From the NCBI RefSeq assembly GCF_030929595.1, contig NZ_JAVFVR010000011.1:186001-250000 (forward strand): a stretch of DNA of 64,000 nucleotides, given 5' to 3'. This document shows positions 28,801 to 36,322 of this stretch, piece after piece; within the stretch, counting starts at the first letter, position 1, and every line of letters starts with the position of its first letter. The notes beneath the pieces are model-generated. The model had not been told where the DNA came from. It saw nothing but the letters and a program-made list of their open reading frames with translations, and ran no database searches. The position numbers were made by a program, and so were the translations under genes. The stretch is from Flavobacterium sp. LHD-85. GTDB taxonomy: Bacteria; Bacteroidota; Bacteroidia; Flavobacteriales; Flavobacteriaceae.

Positions 28801-29091
28801 GTTTTTGTTGACTACAACTTCTTGTTTTTTATATCCTAAATAACTAACTAAAAGTACATATGGGAATTTTTGTCCTGTTTGGAAATAGAATTTTCCATCT
28901 GTATCTGTAACAACCCCATGCGTAGTTCCTTGAATTGTTACCGAAGCCCCGATAATAGGCTCTTTTGTAACGGCATCGACTACCGTTCCTTCCAGTTTAG
29001 ACTGGATTAGCGGCTTAGTCTCTTGAGCTTTAACCCCTATGGAAATCAACAAAATACATAGCCAAGCATATCTTTCTAATTTTTTTTTCAT
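25900..29091 (-). CDS. SusC/RagA-family TonB-linked outer membrane channel
   Basis: 1063 aa. Signal peptide (1-22), carboxypeptidase-like regulatory domain (about 33-115, LEGTVVDAVTKEPIIGASV), a plug domain with the family motif (ALGISKEKKSLGYTTQ, NALSGKVAGV, RIIIRGETSIAGNNQPLFVVDGVPVDN), then a 22-stranded barrel ending LNLNVKF with terminal phenylalanine. It forms with SusD a TonB-driven uptake machine for oligomers or peptides. The gene is preceded by a leader of about 375 nt from a good promoter (29474-29505). Confidence 0.96.
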   Translation of the reverse strand: MKKKLERYAWLCILLISIGVKAQETKPLIQSKLEGTVVDAVTKEPIIGASVTIQGTTHGVVTDTDGKFYFQTGQKFPYVLLVSYLGYKKQEVVVNKNAITIDLTEEQNALSEVVVTALGISKEKKSLGYTTQAVKGKELATTKETNFLNALSGKVAGVRITNSQGDMGSSRIIIRGETSIAGNNQPLFVVDGVPVDNSQLNFGGATRDFRNAIADLNPQDIETLTVLKGPNAAALYGSRAAHGVVLITTKSGKGQKSGYGVTFNTGITVSQVATLPSFQNTFGQGSNGRFSYVDGKGGGVNDGVDESWGPRMDGRLIPQFYSKGEAVPFVAHPNNVKDFFNTGLTYDNSVSIAKSNEKSDFRLGVNNQKQLGTVPNSEINKTNFTVNTNYQISENVKVGVNANYIVTNAPQLPGGPSGGRAAGVMLQFLWFGRQVDIDQLDKDWSTNWNNSYYSNPYWNAYYNTTSQQRNRIIGDVHLDAKLAEGLNFRFRTGVDYYNDRRKYTIKYGTNGTPFGSYAEDAYTVNEQNTEGIFQYTKQLNDDFSLDALAGFNIRNHSDANNYQKAPRLAVPDLYTLTNSRDPLTSSNSLSRLRVYSAYASAQVGFRNYAFLNVTARNDWSSTLPSSNRSYFYPSFNGSVILTDALNIKSSTLDFLKVRGGWSEVGNDADPYQLATVYNFQTAFDGNPIQTSSQKKLNENLKPETTRSTEVGLEASFWKNRLHFDVAYYNTNSFDQILEIKTTASSGYNSQLINAGKINNQGIEVQLDGNPVQTENFKWNVALNYSKNKSKVEILDYAGDIKNYTIGSSGGVDVLASVGQAYGALYGTAYERDASGNIVVGANGLPKADPTKKVLGHYTPDYLAGLTNTLTYKNLELSFLVDASVGGELFSGTNRTGNYTGVLAQTLPGRGAENGGLSYYYPGNNTANPKTLVTGGAAPSGVTVYDDGMIFGGVFADGTPNNKVISAQEYYKASYNISEAYIYSSTFVKMREIKLTYNVDKKLVKKLGLEGASITAAGRNLFFIYKDAPNIDPETAFNTGNAQGLESLALPTTRNFSLNLNVKF

Positions 29092-29184
29092 TACTTTGTT
29101 TTAGTTTAATAAATAAGGTTGGCTCAGACAATTTAATACCATTCTGGCTTTCCTTTTAGAGATGACAATTTCTTTTAAACTCTT

Positions 29185-29220
29185 ACCATTTCTGCTGCAA
29201 CAGAAATGGTTTTTCTTTTT
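29185..29220 (+). promoter_or_regulatory. hairpin in the SusC leader, terminator-like on the opposite strand
   Basis: Perfect 10-bp arms ACCATTTCTG (29185-29194) and CAGAAATGGT (29201-29210) around a 6-nt loop. On the plus strand a T-rich run follows, as in an intrinsic terminator, but no plus-strand gene precedes it. On the SusC (minus) strand it is an untranslated-leader hairpin about 95 nt before the start codon. It may end a small antisense RNA or be a leader control element. Confidence 0.45.
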
Positions 29221-29473
29221 ATCTGCAGCACATTCGTTTTTTCATTTTTACTTTTTTTGGATTACTATTATTTTAAATTGGCCTGTAAAATTTTAACCCC
29301 TATTCGGGATTATGTTTCTTAAAATTTATAATGAATTAAAAAAGAGGAATTTTAACCGTAGAATGCATAAGGAAGAAAACTGCCGAATGCTTTTGCTTAT
29401 TTGAAATAAAATATTGTGGTTCTAATCTCTATGCTTTTAACTTATATTTTTAAACTCTACTAATTTGATAGAA

Positions 29474-29505
29474 CAAAAGTATGTTAAAAATTTTAGTTCC
29501 CAAAT
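29474..29505 (-). promoter_or_regulatory. promoter of the SusC-SusD operon
   Basis: On the minus strand TTTG, a 19-nt spacer and TACTTTTG agree with the Flavobacterium consensus TTG-N(17-23)-TAnnTTTG. Transcription would begin near 29467, giving a leader of about 375 nt. Confidence 0.6.
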
Positions 29506-29638
29506 TTTAATTAAACTTTTTGCAAAAAAAATGTTAACTCTCTTAAACCAGCACACTTAAACAACTAAAAATAAAATAGTTACGAAAAAGGTAATTTTAT
29601 GCTGTTTTATAAGAATTGTACTAAAAGCCTAATATTTT

Positions 29639-29850
29639 CACTTTGCGAATCCCAATATCTATAGGGATTGTTTCCATAGCTTTACATTTTTATCGCAAAG
29701 TGCGCTAAGATTTTTCAAACACAATCCTAAGCAGAACATAATTTAAGTTCGCAAAGCTTTGTGAACTTTCATTTGTAATGATTCTTAGAAAAAAAACTTG
29801 GTGTACTTTGCGTTAAATATTACTCGTAAAGTGCGCTAAGATATTTTTAT
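29639..29850. repeat. degenerate CGCAAAG/CGCTAAG repeat
   Basis: Two copies of CGCAAAGTGCGCTAAGAT or CGTAAAGTGCGCTAAGAT (29693-29713 and 29825-29845) flank a central TTCGCAAAGCTTTGTGAA palindrome (29749-29766). The same words form the element at 52388-52542. The rest of 29092-29942 has no gene I can support. Confidence 0.6.
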
Positions 29851-29892
29851 TGTGAGACTAAAAAGGATTTAAGTAAAGTATAAACAAAAAAA

Positions 29893-29925
29893 AACTCCAA
29901 GATCATAAGACCTTGGAGCTTCTAT
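29893..29925 (-). terminator. intrinsic terminator of the 29943 gene
   Basis: On the minus strand AAGCTCCAAGGTCTTATGATCTTGGAGTTTTTTTTT (arms GCTCCAAGRTC/GATCTTGGAG; only the arms matter). It starts about 18 bp after the stop codon. Confidence 0.8.
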
Positions 29926-29942
29926 TTTTTATTGTTGAAATA

Positions 29943-30386
29943 TTACAATTCGTTGAACTCGTGTAAAGATTTCAATGTAGTTTCATAAAATAAGATTGCA
30001 GCGATAAGATTTCCTTTATCAGAATATGGCATCATTTTTCTCTGAAAATCTACTGTAGTATCTAAGAAAACAGTTGTTCCTTCTGCTTGTCCATCTAAGA
30101 TTTTTTTGTTCTCGCCAGTATCTGGAATACCTAAATCTGCCATTGTAACCCCAGGTTTAGTAACCAAAGCAATGTAAGGAAGTGTTTTTACTAAAACTTT
30201 AATACGCTCAATGTACAATTCTAAAAGTTCTCCTTTTTGCATACCACTTAATTCTTTTTGATCATGGTATTTACGAATTAAAGCTGTTGTACTAATGATA
30301 CTTCTTGGTGCATTTTTTGCCTGTGCAGAAACGGCAGCAGTCGTCAAGAAGAAAAGGACACATAATAAAATAATCTTGCTCTTCAT
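29943..30386 (-). CDS. exported protein of unknown function
   Basis: 147 aa with a clear signal peptide (1-21, ending VSAQA). The mature part is mostly helical and soluble, with the segments SGMQKGELLELYIERIKVLVKTLPYIALVTKPGVTMADLGIPDTGENKKILDGQ and LIAAILFYETTLKSLHEFNEL. I recognise no domain. It is a single gene with its own terminator; the order and composition suggest a periplasmic protein conserved within flavobacteria. Confidence 0.75.
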   Translation of the reverse strand: MKSKIILLCVLFFLTTAAVSAQAKNAPRSIISTTALIRKYHDQKELSGMQKGELLELYIERIKVLVKTLPYIALVTKPGVTMADLGIPDTGENKKILDGQAEGTTVFLDTTVDFQRKMMPYSDKGNLIAAILFYETTLKSLHEFNEL

Positions 30387-30569
30387 TTTCTTAATAGATT
30401 TGGTTCTTGAATAAAAACAAAAATATATAAATTATGTTAAAATGCAACTTTTATAATTTCTTTTTCACAATAAAATTATAATTGTTACGTTGCGATAAGT
30501 AAAAGATTACAGCAAAGGCAGGAATTTAGGCTATTTCAGCACATTTTCTCAAAAGTTAATTTTACTGTT

Positions 30570-31205
30570 TTACGACTTAATTATTCTAAAACGGCTCGGA
30601 TATTTAATCCACAAACTCTTTTTGTTGCCATAATAGTCCATAAATTCTCCGCACACAAAGACAGCATGCACTTTTGACCATGCCACAACACCGCAGTAAT
30701 CTGTTCCTGATTCTTTTTTTAACTTTTGAATTTGTTTTCCTAATGCAAATCCAAGGTATTTATAAATTGTTGGAGTATACACTGTACCATCTTCCAAATC
30801 TTCCAATGCTTTGTCAAAAGTAGATTCTTTATCGATAATCTGTTTGTATTTTGCCATTACCGCATAAGTCAATTCTGCATAATCGGTAATTTTCTCGCTA
30901 TCGCAGTTGTCTTTAATATAAACAAAGCCCGCAGATTCTTTGGCCTTGTGAATTTCGCTGCTGTGCAGATTGAATGTCGCGTTGTTTTTTAGTGTGATTT
31001 TATATAAATCATCATTTAACTTTTCGCTGACAAACAAGTTATCTAAACCATAAATGTTTAAAGACGCTTTAATAAAAGCAATCGATGAACAATTGGTGCG
31101 TTCCCCCTGCTTAAAACTCTCGAATATTTTATCAGAGCTCAATTGTGAGTAAGAACTTGAACAGACAAACATTAAAAGTAAAAAAACTGAAGTAACCGAT
31201 TTCAT
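30570..31205 (-). CDS. exported protein, possibly papain-like fold
   Basis: 211 aa with signal peptide (1-20). The mature start KQGERTNCSSIAFIKASLNIYG places Cys39 at the head of a helix, and AWSKVHAVFVCGEFMDYYG places His180 on a strand near the C-terminus, followed by Asp190. This arrangement is like C2/papain-type cysteine peptidases, but no full signature is present, so the idea is only an inference. It stands alone with no clear partner. Confidence 0.7.
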   Translation of the reverse strand: MKSVTSVFLLLMFVCSSSYSQLSSDKIFESFKQGERTNCSSIAFIKASLNIYGLDNLFVSEKLNDDLYKITLKNNATFNLHSSEIHKAKESAGFVYIKDNCDSEKITDYAELTYAVMAKYKQIIDKESTFDKALEDLEDGTVYTPTIYKYLGFALGKQIQKLKKESGTDYCGVVAWSKVHAVFVCGEFMDYYGNKKSLWIKYPSRFRIIKS

Positions 31206-31361
31206 GCCTTGTATTATATATTGTTTCCCAATTATTATTTGAGAGATTGTAATAGATTTTTACAAATCTATAAAAAACCACTCATATTTTTCACTACTTC
31301 ACTTTTATCTCTTCAAAAAAAGTCTTTTTATATCTATAAAAATGATTTCTAGCGGAAAAAG

Positions 31362-31391
31362 AAAACGCCTCAAACAAACTTGAGGCGTTTT
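31362..31391 (-). terminator. intrinsic terminator of the small 31396 gene
   Basis: AAAACGCCTCAA and TTGAGGCGTTTT arms, followed on the minus strand by TTTCTTTTTCC, 4 bp after the stop. Confidence 0.8.
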
Positions 31392-31395
31392 AGCA

Positions 31396-31599
31396 TTATT
31401 TTTTTTCTTCATTATTCAATTTATCATCGAGTTCAGGTTCTTGTCCTTTAAACTTTTTGGTGTCAACATCATAATTTTCATCATTTGTCAGCACTTCATC
31501 ATGTTCTTTATATTGATGTTTTCTAGTATCATTTCGATGATCTCCTCCGCCCTGCTGTTTAGGATTCGGATTTTTCTGGGTTTGATTATTCTTTTCCAT
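31396..31599 (-). CDS. small, highly charged protein of unknown function
   Basis: 67 aa, no hydrophobic segment, rich in N, K, Q, D, E and G (for example QQGGGDHRNDTRKHQYKEHDE and the tail PELDDKLNNEEKK). The composition suggests an intrinsically disordered, possibly desiccation- or stress-related cytoplasmic protein. It has its own terminator. Start is the only ATG in frame. Confidence 0.6.
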   Translation of the reverse strand: MEKNNQTQKNPNPKQQGGGDHRNDTRKHQYKEHDEVLTNDENYDVDTKKFKGQEPELDDKLNNEEKK

Positions 31600-31719
31600 A
31601 ATGCTTCGTTTTTAAATGATTATTAAAATTACCTCAAATGCAATGGTTTGGGTTATATAATCATTTTTAAAAATTATAAAATGAAACGGCTTTCTTAATT
31701 TGCTTTATTTCGAAAATCC

Positions 31720-31802
31720 GTTAAATATCGCAGTTTCCATTTTGCTATACTTCGGAAAACATCAATAAAACAGCATCAGAAAACAAGTGGCACATTATTA
31801 GA
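31720..31802 (+). promoter_or_regulatory. candidate activator site plus sigma-54-like -24 element for the 31834 operon
   Basis: GTTAAATATCGC (31720-31731) retains the AAATATCG half of the ACGAAATATCGT palindrome. GTGGCAC, with GG at 31789, lies exactly 69 bp downstream, as in the 42455 and 55819 sites, and 45 bp before the ATG. The -12 position reads TAGA, a poor match. Confidence 0.35.
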
Positions 31803-31833
31803 ATACAGCAACTTAACTTAAAAATTTTAAATT

Positions 31834-32451
31834 ATGGGCTTGTATCAACTTCAAAAAACCGCACTTGTCATTATTGATCCTTTTAATGATTTTCTTTCCG
31901 AAGGAGGAAAATTATTTCCTGTTACAAAAGAAACTGTCGAAGGAAACAAAGTGGTCGGCAACATCAAAAAACTATTGACAGCTGCGAGAGAAAAGAAAAT
32001 TCAGGTGATTTATGCACCGCATCGCCATACTCAAAAAGGAGATTACTTGAACTGGAAGTTTATGGCACCTTCACATTTGGGAAGCAAAAGCATTACTTTG
32101 TTTGAAAAAGGTTCTTGGGGAGCCGAGTTTCATCCTGATCTTATTATGCAGGAAGGTGATCTTATAGCACAGAACCATTGGACTGCCAGCGGTTTTGCCA
32201 ACACCGATTTAGATTTTCTTTTGCGCCAGCACGATATTGACCATATTGTTCTTGCCGGCATGAGAGCCAATACTTGCATCGATTCAACCGCGAGATTTGG
32301 CGTAGAACTCGGTTATCATGTCACTTTAATCAAAGACGGAATTGGTGCTTTTAATTGGGAAGAAATTAAAGCAACGGTCGAAACTAATTTTCCGAATTAC
32401 GGGCATGTTCTTTCTTCTACCGAAGAATTCATAAACAATATCAACTCCTGA
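31834..32451 (+). CDS. isochorismatase-family cysteine hydrolase (Lys-substituted subgroup)
   Basis: 205 aa. Asp15 (LVIIDPFNDF) and Cys148 (AGMRANTCIDSTAR) of the family triad are present. The canonical lysine position falls in AQNHWTASGFANTDLD, where a His takes its place, typical of a subgroup with the HWxxSGFANTDLD motif. It is followed after 3 bp by a protein of unknown function and then an alpha/beta hydrolase, so it heads a three-gene operon. Substrate unknown. Confidence 0.87.
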   Translation: MGLYQLQKTALVIIDPFNDFLSEGGKLFPVTKETVEGNKVVGNIKKLLTAAREKKIQVIYAPHRHTQKGDYLNWKFMAPSHLGSKSITLFEKGSWGAEFHPDLIMQEGDLIAQNHWTASGFANTDLDFLLRQHDIDHIVLAGMRANTCIDSTARFGVELGYHVTLIKDGIGAFNWEEIKATVETNFPNYGHVLSSTEEFINNINS

Positions 32452-32454
32452 GTT

Positions 32455-32985
32455 ATGGAATCTTTTACAGAAAGTACCACAATAGCGACGATCAATGCTC
32501 CTCTGGAAAACATTGATTTAACGGAATGGCTTTTTACTTTAAAGGATAAAGAATATCAGGAATGCTCTGCTTCGCACATTGCAGCAGGAAACTCAACAGC
32601 AGAAGATGGACGGAGAATTTCTATAAATGTCGAACAGATTGCAGGAAACTTATTAATTCAGCATTATGTTGAGGATATTTCAAAAAGAAATCATTGCGCT
32701 GTAAATTCGCTTTCAGATTCTTTGTCGCCTCTTGGGCGCACCACTTTGATAATTAGGTGGGAACTGAAAGTTAAGAAACTAACTGATTCTTCTTGTGAAC
32801 TTTCTAATCATGTTGTGATTTCGCTTACCGAACATTTTCTTCAACTGCTTGCAGGAGCTGGCGTTTCAGATTTAGAACCCGTTCGTATGGGTATGAAAGA
32901 TAATTTGGAAGCACATAACAAAGAAGAGACGCCTTTGTTTGCAGCAAACATTCAGAAAAAAGCTTTGTCTGGCATTTGGAACTAA
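32455..32985 (+). CDS. protein of unknown function in hydrolase operon
   Basis: 176 aa, no signal peptide or membrane segment. Starts MESFTESTTIATINAPLENIDLTEWLFTL, which resembles the START/SRPBCC-like opening of small ligand-binding proteins, and continues with alternating strands (RTTLIIRWELKVKKLTDSSCELSNHVVISL) and a C-terminal helix. The fold guess is tentative. It overlaps neither neighbour but lies only 3 bp after the isochorismatase-family gene and 45 bp before the hydrolase, so co-expression is likely. Confidence 0.75.
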   Translation: MESFTESTTIATINAPLENIDLTEWLFTLKDKEYQECSASHIAAGNSTAEDGRRISINVEQIAGNLLIQHYVEDISKRNHCAVNSLSDSLSPLGRTTLIIRWELKVKKLTDSSCELSNHVVISLTEHFLQLLAGAGVSDLEPVRMGMKDNLEAHNKEETPLFAANIQKKALSGIWN

Positions 32986-33030
32986 GACAAACGGAATCAA
33001 AAACAATTATAAATTTTTAATTTTTGAACA

Positions 33031-33882
33031 ATGGAAAAAGGAAATACTTTGGTCAAGGCTGATCAATCTGAAACTAAATTTGCTTCTATTCAAGATTATA
33101 AAATTGCTTATCGAATTATTGGCAAAGGATTGCCCATTATTCTCTGCAACAGATTTCGCGGAAATCTGGACGATTGGGATCCAGCATTTTTAGATGCGTT
33201 GGCGCAAAAATATCAAGTTATTATTTTCAATTATAAAGGATTAGCTTCTTCAACGGGAACACCTCATGACACGATTTTAGGTTTTGGAAAAGATGCTATT
33301 GATTTAGCCGATGCCTTAAAAATTGACAAATTTATATTAGGCGGATGGTCATTGGGCGGCTGGGCAGCGCAAGTTGCAACAACAGAATTTTCAAACCGAA
33401 TTACACATACCGTTTTAATAGGGACTAAACCTCCTGGAAAAGTCAATCATCCTTTGGAAGAAATTTTCATTAAAACAGCTTATATTCCTGAATATACAAT
33501 CGAACATGAGACCATATTATTCTTTGAACCTGCCTCTCAAATAAGCCGAAATGCTGCAATAGAAAGCCACAATAGAATAAATAAAAGAGAAAATAAAGAT
33601 CCGAAAGTCAGACCAGAACTTTGGGAATATTATGGCAAATCGCACGATGATTATTGGAATGATCCGTACAAAGCCCGAGAAAAATTAATGAAGATAAATA
33701 TCCCTATATTGATTATTTCTGCGAATCATGAAGTTTGTTTTCCGCCAGAAAACTGGTTCGAACTTAACCAAAAACTGCCAACTGCAACCTTAATCACGAT
33801 TGCTCAAACAGGCCATGGTCCGCATCACCAGTACCCAGAAATGGTTACTCGCTATATTGAAAACTTCATAGAATCGAATTAA
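33031..33882 (+). CDS. alpha/beta hydrolase
   Basis: 283 aa. Nucleophile elbow GWSLGG (Ser about 113), acid region ISANHEVCFP and histidine in TGHGPHHQYPE. Paralogue of 10511-11353 (shared FRGNLDDWDP, GTKPPGK, SHNRINKR/SHDRIHKR). It is the third gene of the 31834 operon. Substrate unknown. Confidence 0.9.
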   Translation: MEKGNTLVKADQSETKFASIQDYKIAYRIIGKGLPIILCNRFRGNLDDWDPAFLDALAQKYQVIIFNYKGLASSTGTPHDTILGFGKDAIDLADALKIDKFILGGWSLGGWAAQVATTEFSNRITHTVLIGTKPPGKVNHPLEEIFIKTAYIPEYTIEHETILFFEPASQISRNAAIESHNRINKRENKDPKVRPELWEYYGKSHDDYWNDPYKAREKLMKINIPILIISANHEVCFPPENWFELNQKLPTATLITIAQTGHGPHHQYPEMVTRYIENFIESN

Positions 33883-33902
33883 AAAAACAAACAAAATACA
33901 AT

Positions 33903-33965
33903 CTACTGATTTTCAATAAAATAATTACTTAATAATAAAAACACTCTAGCTTTGAAAATCAGTAG
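33903..33965. repeat. inverted repeat CTACTGATTTTCAA
   Basis: Perfect 14-nt arms (33903-33916 and 33952-33965) separated by 35 nt, between the hydrolase and the monooxygenase genes. There is no T tract, so its role is unclear. Confidence 0.55.
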
Positions 33966-34029
33966 TTTAAATGCTTTTGTTGACGTAACTTTGCTGCCTC
34001 GATACTCAAAGTAAGTTATACAACAGATT

Positions 34030-35448
34030 ATGTGGACTATATGCCATGAATGCCAAGGACAGGGCAAAATAAATCGCGGACTCAGTAAAAAAGCGCAACG
34101 CCTTTATAAAACGGAATTGGCTGCATATGAGAATAAGCAGAGTAACATTGCTCCGATACGTCCCAAGGCGCATCTGCATTTGTGTACAAATTGTTCAGGA
34201 TCAGGACTAATTCAATCTGAAAAGTATCTTGAACCTGATTTCACAAAACCGCATGTTGCCATTATTGGTGCAGGTATAGGCGGCGTTGCTTTAGCGGTAG
34301 CCTGTTTACACCGCGGAATTCCTTTTACAATTTACGAAAGAGACAGCGACTTTGATGCAAGATCTCAGGGTTACGGACTTACTTTACAGCAAGCCAGTAA
34401 AGCCATGAAAGGCTTAGGAATTACTTCTCTAAACGGCGTAATTTCGACAAAACATATTGTACATAATACTGAGGGTAAAACATTAGGCGAATGGGGAACC
34501 AGAAAATGGCTGGAAACCGCCATTAAATCACCTACAAAACGCACCAACATACATATCGCAAGACAATCGCTTCGATTGGCACTTTTGGAACAGCTTGGAG
34601 GAAATAATAAGGTACAATGGGGACATCAATTAGTAAATCTAAGAGAATCTTTAGAAGGTGTTGAACTAGACTTTCAGACGAACGAAAATATAAAAACTGT
34701 AAAAGCCGATCTTGTTGTAGGTGCAGATGGCATTCGCAGCGCTGTTAGAAAATTAACAATTGGCGAAGAAACTACACCGCTCCGTTATTTGGATTGCATT
34801 GTAATTTTAGGAATTTGTCCTTTAAGTTCTCTCGAAGGGCTTTCTAGCGAACTATTAGACGGTGCAACGATATTTCAGACAGCCAACGGAAATGAACGAA
34901 TTTATGTAATGCCCTATACTGCAGATTCTGTTATGTGGCAACTTAGTTTTCCGATGTCTGAAGAAGAAGCCAAAGAATTGAGTGCAAAAGGGCCTCAAGC
35001 CTTAAAAGAAGAAGCTCGCCGAAGAACGCAATGGCACGCTCCTATTCCTCAGATTCTAAAAGCAACGCAAGAAAATCTAATTTCTGGATATCCTGTTTAC
35101 GATCGGGAATTATTGAGTGCAGCATTATTAGAAAAAAATCAAAATACTACTTTAATTGGCGATGCGGCACATCCGATGAGTCCGTTTAAAGGACAAGGCG
35201 CCAATCAAGCTTTATTGGATGCTTTAAAATTGGCTAGAAAAATTTCAAGAGATTGTAATGCAAAGTCAAAATGGAGAGAAAGAGGATTGAGAGAATCTGT
35301 ACTAAACGAATTTGAAGCTGAAATGCTCGAACGCAGTTCAGCAAAAGTACAAGGTTCTGCAGATGCCGCAGAGTTTTTACATTCTGAAATTATACTTCAA
35401 GAAGGCGATGAACCGAGAGGAAGATGCCTTAAGAGAAAGAAAGATTAA
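34030..35448 (+). CDS. FAD-dependent monooxygenase with N-terminal cysteine knuckles
   Basis: 472 aa. The core (about 74-450) is a class A flavoprotein monooxygenase: FAD-binding GAGIGG (81-86), the DG motif GADGIRS, and the FAD ribityl motif LIGDAAHPMSPFKGQGANQAL. Such enzymes hydroxylate aromatic or polyketide substrates with NAD(P)H and O2. The N-terminus has two CxxC groups of DnaJ-like type (CHECQGQGK with Cys5/8 and CTNCSGSGL with Cys52/55) 43 residues apart, which could bind one zinc ion. Ordinary members, including TetX, lack this addition. The only other clue is proximity to the hydrolase operon. It could be a TetX-like or aromatic hydroxylase; the substrate is not predictable. Confidence 0.9.
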   Translation: MWTICHECQGQGKINRGLSKKAQRLYKTELAAYENKQSNIAPIRPKAHLHLCTNCSGSGLIQSEKYLEPDFTKPHVAIIGAGIGGVALAVACLHRGIPFTIYERDSDFDARSQGYGLTLQQASKAMKGLGITSLNGVISTKHIVHNTEGKTLGEWGTRKWLETAIKSPTKRTNIHIARQSLRLALLEQLGGNNKVQWGHQLVNLRESLEGVELDFQTNENIKTVKADLVVGADGIRSAVRKLTIGEETTPLRYLDCIVILGICPLSSLEGLSSELLDGATIFQTANGNERIYVMPYTADSVMWQLSFPMSEEEAKELSAKGPQALKEEARRRTQWHAPIPQILKATQENLISGYPVYDRELLSAALLEKNQNTTLIGDAAHPMSPFKGQGANQALLDALKLARKISRDCNAKSKWRERGLRESVLNEFEAEMLERSSAKVQGSADAAEFLHSEIILQEGDEPRGRCLKRKKD

Positions 35449-35490
35449 AGATGAAAGATAAGAGATGAGAGACTAAAGATTAAAAACTAT

Positions 35491-35527
35491 ACAAAAAATG
35501 CTAAACAATATGTTTAGCATTTTTTGT
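35491..35527 (+). terminator. intrinsic terminator after the monooxygenase
   Basis: Perfect 17-nt arms (ACAAAAAATGCTAAACA and its complement) around ATA, ending in TTTTTTGT, 43 bp after the stop codon. It can act in both directions. Confidence 0.85.
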
Positions 35528-35653
35528 ATAACATTATTTTTCAATCTAATACATGCAAATTAAACAATAATTTAATATTATTTTATAATTAATTCTCATT
35601 GGTTATTTCTACTTTTATAATCTCATATACAAACAATTACAAATAATCACGTC

Positions 35654-35857
35654 ATGAAAAATTTACAAATAAATTTCAGTCCAAACAATGAAACCTGTAC
35701 TGACCGAACTTTGGTTTGTAATGGTGATAATAACGAATTAATATTCCGTAAAACTTATATAGGAGATTGGGGAGATTGGGACGATAAGCCAGACGATGCA
35801 ATACAAGACAAGCCTCTTTATCTGGATCAAAATACAAGTTTTACAAGTGCAGTCTAA
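35654..35857 (+). CDS. small acidic protein of unknown function
   Basis: 67 aa starting MKNLQINFSPNNETCTDRTLVC, with a C-terminal acidic region around YIGDWGDWDDKPDD. There is no membrane segment or usual signal peptide. The two cysteines are 7 residues apart. The start is preceded by ACGTC, not by a strong ribosome binding site, which is normal in this phylum. It could be a small regulator, a binding protein or a peptide precursor; I saw no modification enzyme nearby. Confidence 0.55.
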   Translation: MKNLQINFSPNNETCTDRTLVCNGDNNELIFRKTYIGDWGDWDDKPDDAIQDKPLYLDQNTSFTSAV

Positions 35858-35887
35858 ATCTGCGATATTAAGCATTACAATTGTATA

Positions 35888-35910
35888 GTTCTAGCAAATT
35901 ATGCTAGAAC
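35888..35910. terminator. possible hairpin between convergent small genes
   Basis: Perfect 9-nt arms GTTCTAGCA / TGCTAGAAC with a 5-nt loop, overlapping the stop codon of the minus-strand gene at 35899. The T tract is weak, so terminator activity is uncertain. Confidence 0.5.
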
Positions 35911-36153
35911 ACTAATTGTATTGCTTAAATTTTCTTTGTTTATAAAATCTAAAATAAATTCTTTCACTTCATTACTTGCTTCTGTTTTGGTTGCAAATGA
36001 ATTAATGTAAAATTCATCGTCCTTATCGCTAATATGGATAATTTCTGTGTAGCCTTTGGTAATTAAACTGCCTTTTAACTTAATTACGTTTACCTGCTGC
36101 TTCCCGTCAAGCTCTTTGCGAACCTGTAATTTTATAGCTCTTTCCATATTCAA
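35899..36153 (-). CDS. small protein of unknown function
   Basis: 84 aa, no signal peptide. The first half is predicted strands (IKLQVRKELDGKQQVNVIKLKGSLITKGYTEIIHISDKDDEFYINSFA), the second a helix (TKTEASNEVKEFILDFINKENLS). No family is recognised. The composition is ordinary for a cytoplasmic flavobacterial protein. Confidence 0.6.
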   Translation of the reverse strand: MNMERAIKLQVRKELDGKQQVNVIKLKGSLITKGYTEIIHISDKDDEFYINSFATKTEASNEVKEFILDFINKENLSNTISVLA

Positions 36154-36322
36154 ATAATTTTAAATAATTAACTATCATTCAGTTACTAAATTTAAAACAT
36201 TTAATCTATCGAAATCAGATTTTAACACTATTCGCAACGTATTATTTATCAACATATTATAAACATTCCTTCTTTTTTACAAAAGAAATGCCAAATGCCA
36301 GTAAAATCAAGTCCTTTCGAGG

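Noticed and set aside
34030..35448. Naming the monooxygenase TetX
   Set aside because: Class A motifs are shared by many enzymes, and the N-terminal knuckles are not a TetX feature; there is no evidence for tetracycline as substrate.
35654..35857. Small protein with two cysteines considered as a RiPP precursor
   Set aside because: No leader/core pattern and no modification, protease or exporter gene is adjacent.
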